A stretch of DNA of 64,000 nucleotides, taken from NCBI RefSeq assembly GCF_965215815.1, contig NZ_CBDCEO010000013.1:372001-436000 (forward strand), read 5' to 3'. The notes below the pieces were generated by a model. That model worked only from the letters and a program-made list of their open reading frames with translations, searched no databases and was not told where the DNA came from. Shown piece after piece: positions 61,738 to 64,000 of this stretch; position 1 is the first letter of the stretch; the number at the start of each line of letters is the position of its first letter. The translations under genes and the position numbers were made by a program. The DNA comes from Poriferisodalis sp965215815 (lineage in GTDB: Bacteria > Actinomycetota > Acidimicrobiia > Acidimicrobiales > Poriferisodalaceae).

Positions 61738-62112
61738 TCATCTGATTTGTCGAATAAACGTATCCGATCCCCAAGCCCTGTCAGCAGTCAACAGCACCAA
61801 TTGCAGGCGACGAGCAAGCGCCATACAAAGACGATCCGCTAGCGAGAGTCCTTCACCGCGAACGTATCGCCGAGCCGCCCACTCCGCATCGTCACGACCA
61901 ACGGGCACGATGGCAATCGATCGACGCGCCATTAAGAAATCAGCAATCTGCTCAAGATCATGACCTTTGGCAAGAATCTGCTGAGATACTTCGGACCAGT
62001 TTGCTGCACCACACAGCGCAGTTTCTTGCAGCATCGCCTGTTCAACCACATCTGCGCCCGCCTCGCCTTGAAGATAGGCCAAGAGTGCCGATGCATCCAA
62101 GACGACACTCAT
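61738..62112 (-). CDS. vapC: PIN domain toxin, VapC-like
   Basis: 124 residues. VVLDASALLAYLQGE (Asp at 5), AANWSEVSQQIL (Glu), LSLADRLCMALA (Asp near 93) and LTADRAWG fit the PIN nuclease. It is preceded by an antitoxin-like gene with ATGA overlap. Lower G+C than the core. Confidence 0.88.
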   Translation of the reverse strand: MSVVLDASALLAYLQGEAGADVVEQAMLQETALCGAANWSEVSQQILAKGHDLEQIADFLMARRSIAIVPVGRDDAEWAARRYVRGEGLSLADRLCMALARRLQLVLLTADRAWGSDTFIRQIR

Positions 62113-62366
62113 CGCAGATCTTCTCTGGCTGCTTCCTCTCTCCTCGACCTCAAGAGATCACTTACCATGCCACTACCGCTGAGCTGCGTCCGAATCGTAC
62201 GCAAAGCTGCCGAGTAGCTCTCGGCTTGGATAGCTGACGTATTTGTCCTTTGAGCGCTGCTGCAAAGACTCGCGATTAATTCTGTCATCCGAGTCCGCGT
62301 CGTTGCCGAAATTGGGCGCTGTGGGTCTTGATTGGCGACCGGTACTTCTTCGGTCGTTTCGCTCAT
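62109..62366 (-). CDS. Putative antitoxin partner of the PIN toxin
   Basis: 85 residues, overlapping the toxin by 4 bases. Small, charged, no clear RHH or SpoVT/AbrB motif is seen; the Arg/Glu-rich C-terminus (SRREEAAREDLR) may bind the toxin. Its role is inferred only from position and size. Confidence 0.55.
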   Translation of the reverse strand: MSETTEEVPVANQDPQRPISATTRTRMTELIASLCSSAQRTNTSAIQAESYSAALRTIRTQLSGSGMVSDLLRSRREEAAREDLR

Positions 62367-62624
62367 GAGAGCAATCCTATTGTTTGCGATGGATCTAGTG
62401 GAAATCGGTCACGTGCGCATCGGGGATGTCGACCCGCTCCGAGGTGTTCGATACGTGCGACGGGGCGACCACTTCTACGTGGTCGCATCGGCGGTGGCAG
62501 CAGTGGTGCGCCCCCCATCGAGGCGGTTGTCGATCCTCGCGGTTGGTGGGTCCACCGCTCCGCCACGCCAAGCATCTTGCCACGGTAGGACGTTTGCCTT
62601 CGCAACTCAAAGTAGTTACCGCAT

Positions 62625-64000
62625 CTAACGACGCGCTTGGGCGACCGGGACGCCATCGCGCCGGGGGTAGGCCGTCGCGAACAGCAGCGCTTGGGTGGCG
62701 AACAGCACAAGCGCCAACAGCCACACCCAGCGCATCCCATCGAGAAACGCAGCGGGAGATGCGGGTCGGCCGACGATGCCGATCGCAGCGGCGACGCCGA
62801 GCGCTACCGACAGCTGGAAGATGGTGGTGCGCCCTGCGCCGGCCATCGCGTATCGAGGCGGGGGCACGTCGCGCATCGCCGCGCCGACCAGCGGCGCAAA
62901 GCCGCATGCGGCGCACAGACCCACGACCACTCCGGGAATCAGCATGCCGGTGACGTAGCTGGGTTCTGTGCCGGTCCACGCCAAGTGCATCGCGGCCGCT
63001 GTCACGCCCAACAACCCGCCTGCGACCAGCAGCGGTCGCGACCCGAACCGATCAGCGAACCGCCCGGCTATCGGGGCAAGCATCGAGGACACCATCGGGC
63101 CGGGCGCCATGGCGAATCCCGATTTCAGCACCGACCAGCCCCAGGCACGCTGAAGGAACTCGGGAAGCACGATCAGCCATGCGAAGAAAGCCGTAGCAAA
63201 GGCGACGGTGCCCAGATTGCCAACGACGTAACTGCGGAGCCGGAACAGGCCCAAGTCGAACAATGGCGCCGTGTGGCGATGCGAGCGCACGATGAACAGG
63301 CCCACCAGCACGATGCCCACGGCCAATGAGGCGAGCGTCTTGGGGGCTGCCAAGCCCCAGTCGGACACCTGCACGATGGTCAGCACGAAGGCACCGACAC
63401 CGATCGAGGCCAACGGCACGCCCACGAGATCAACCTGCCGTGCCACCCCGTCACCCCTGCTCTCAGCCAGCCAGGTCGGTCCGAGCAGCAGCGCCATCAG
63501 CGCCACCGGCACGTTGATCAGGAACACCGAACGCCAGCCCAGCGCGTCGACCAGCAGTGCCCCCACGGAGGGACCCAGTGCTGCGGCCAGCCCGCCCATG
63601 GCGCCCCAGACGCCGATGGCCATCTGCCGTCGCTCGATCGGAAACGCCGTCAACAGCAATGCCAGGCCAGACGGGAACTGCAACGCCCCACCCAGGGACT
63701 GCACGACACGCGCCGCTATCAGCAGCTCAGCCGATACGGCGAATCCTGACAGCAGCGAGCCGACGGCGAAGATTGCGATCCCCCACAAGAACATCCTGCG
63801 ACGACCGAACCGATCCGCCATCCAGCCGGCGGGTAGCAGCACCGATGCGACACCGATGTTGTAGGCGGTGATGACCCACGACAGTGCGGCCGCCGACGCG
63901 TCTGGGAATGCCTGGGCGATCTCGTCGCGAGCCAGCGCGATGACAGTGATCTCGAGCGCCACCATGAAGCCCACGAGCGACGTCACGAACAGTGTCCGGT
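62625..64000 (-). CDS. MFS transporter, DHA2/EmrB-like (partial, runs off right edge)
   Basis: At least 458 residues, open to the right edge (RTLFVTSLVGFMVALEITVI...). It has about 14 hydrophobic segments. The motif A-like GWMADRFGRRRMFLWG lies near residue 60 and motif C-like GGLAAALGPSVGALLVDALGWRSVFLINVPV near residue 140, the pattern of drug:H+ antiporter family 2. The true start lies outside. It would export drugs or metabolites from the cytoplasm. It is convergent with nothing close; 258 bases separate it from the antitoxin, with no gene seen there. Confidence 0.92.
   Translation of the reverse strand, partial: RTLFVTSLVGFMVALEITVIALARDEIAQAFPDASAAALSWVITAYNIGVASVLLPAGWMADRFGRRRMFLWGIAIFAVGSLLSGFAVSAELLIAARVVQSLGGALQFPSGLALLLTAFPIERRQMAIGVWGAMGGLAAALGPSVGALLVDALGWRSVFLINVPVALMALLLGPTWLAESRGDGVARQVDLVGVPLASIGVGAFVLTIVQVSDWGLAAPKTLASLAVGIVLVGLFIVRSHRHTAPLFDLGLFRLRSYVVGNLGTVAFATAFFAWLIVLPEFLQRAWGWSVLKSGFAMAPGPMVSSMLAPIAGRFADRFGSRPLLVAGGLLGVTAAAMHLAWTGTEPSYVTGMLIPGVVVGLCAACGFAPLVGAAMRDVPPPRYAMAGAGRTTIFQLSVALGVAAAIGIVGRPASPAAFLDGMRWVWLLALVLFATQALLFATAYPRRDGVPVAQARR

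Overview
The window is high-G+C DNA from an actinobacterium, most likely an Acidimicrobiia-like lineage (inference). The supporting traits are many GTG/TTG starts, several luciferase-like and F420-type monooxygenases, CaiB/BaiF CoA-transferases, two acyl-CoA carboxylase systems, a DUF222/13E12-type HNH endonuclease with an SOS box, and many small toxin-antitoxin modules. There is no rRNA, tRNA, transposase or CRISPR array. Both edges cut genes: an exonuclease/DinG-type helicase on the left and an MFS drug transporter on the right.

Layout. 0-9.3 kb: helicase, DoxX, MFS, a VOC protein, and a three-gene cluster ending in a UGA-containing selenoprotein of the UGSC family with a clear SECIS hairpin, then an AIM24-type protein, an amidohydrolase and a VWA protein. 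9.4-17 kb: an Ala/Gly-rich protein, HpcH/HpaI aldolase, NIPSNAP, Fic preceded by an AT-rich promoter region, PaaK-type ligase, LLM monooxygenase, membrane protein. 17-19.1 kb: a decaying toxin-antitoxin/HEPN islet. 19.2-31.3 kb: aminotransferase, lipoprotein, a nitroreductase-SRPBCC fusion, GluQ-type synthetase, SDR, an ABC exporter pair, a carboxyltransferase and an LLM enzyme. 31.4-40.2 kb: HicAB, LLM, a CaiB-CaiB-PlsC operon, GcvT-like and MaoC-like enzymes. 40.2-50.2 kb: an accessory stretch with an AlbA/ATPase regulator bracketed by twin palindromes, an M1 peptidase, two VapBC-type modules, the HNH endonuclease and an Mrr-like nuclease. 50.2-61 kb: amidohydrolase, esterase, O-methyltransferase, lipoprotein, a biotin-dependent carboxylase pair, SulP transporter and HSL-type hydrolase. 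61-62.4 kb: a lower-GC islet with another VapBC-like pair.

The core genes look like a catabolic repertoire for acyl-CoA, branched or cyclic substrates: CoA ligase, CoA-transferases, hydratase, carboxylases, aldolase and monooxygenases, with dienelactone-hydrolase-like and HSL-like hydrolases. The accessory genes concentrate in five places and are mostly defence, stress or addiction functions. The two most notable items are the selenoprotein at 3657-4175, which a standard gene call would truncate at UGA, and the 40.2-42.05 kb unit. In that unit two palindromes with identical 24-nt gaps flank a single regulator gene, and a diverged copy of the upstream gene's 3' end lies on the far side.
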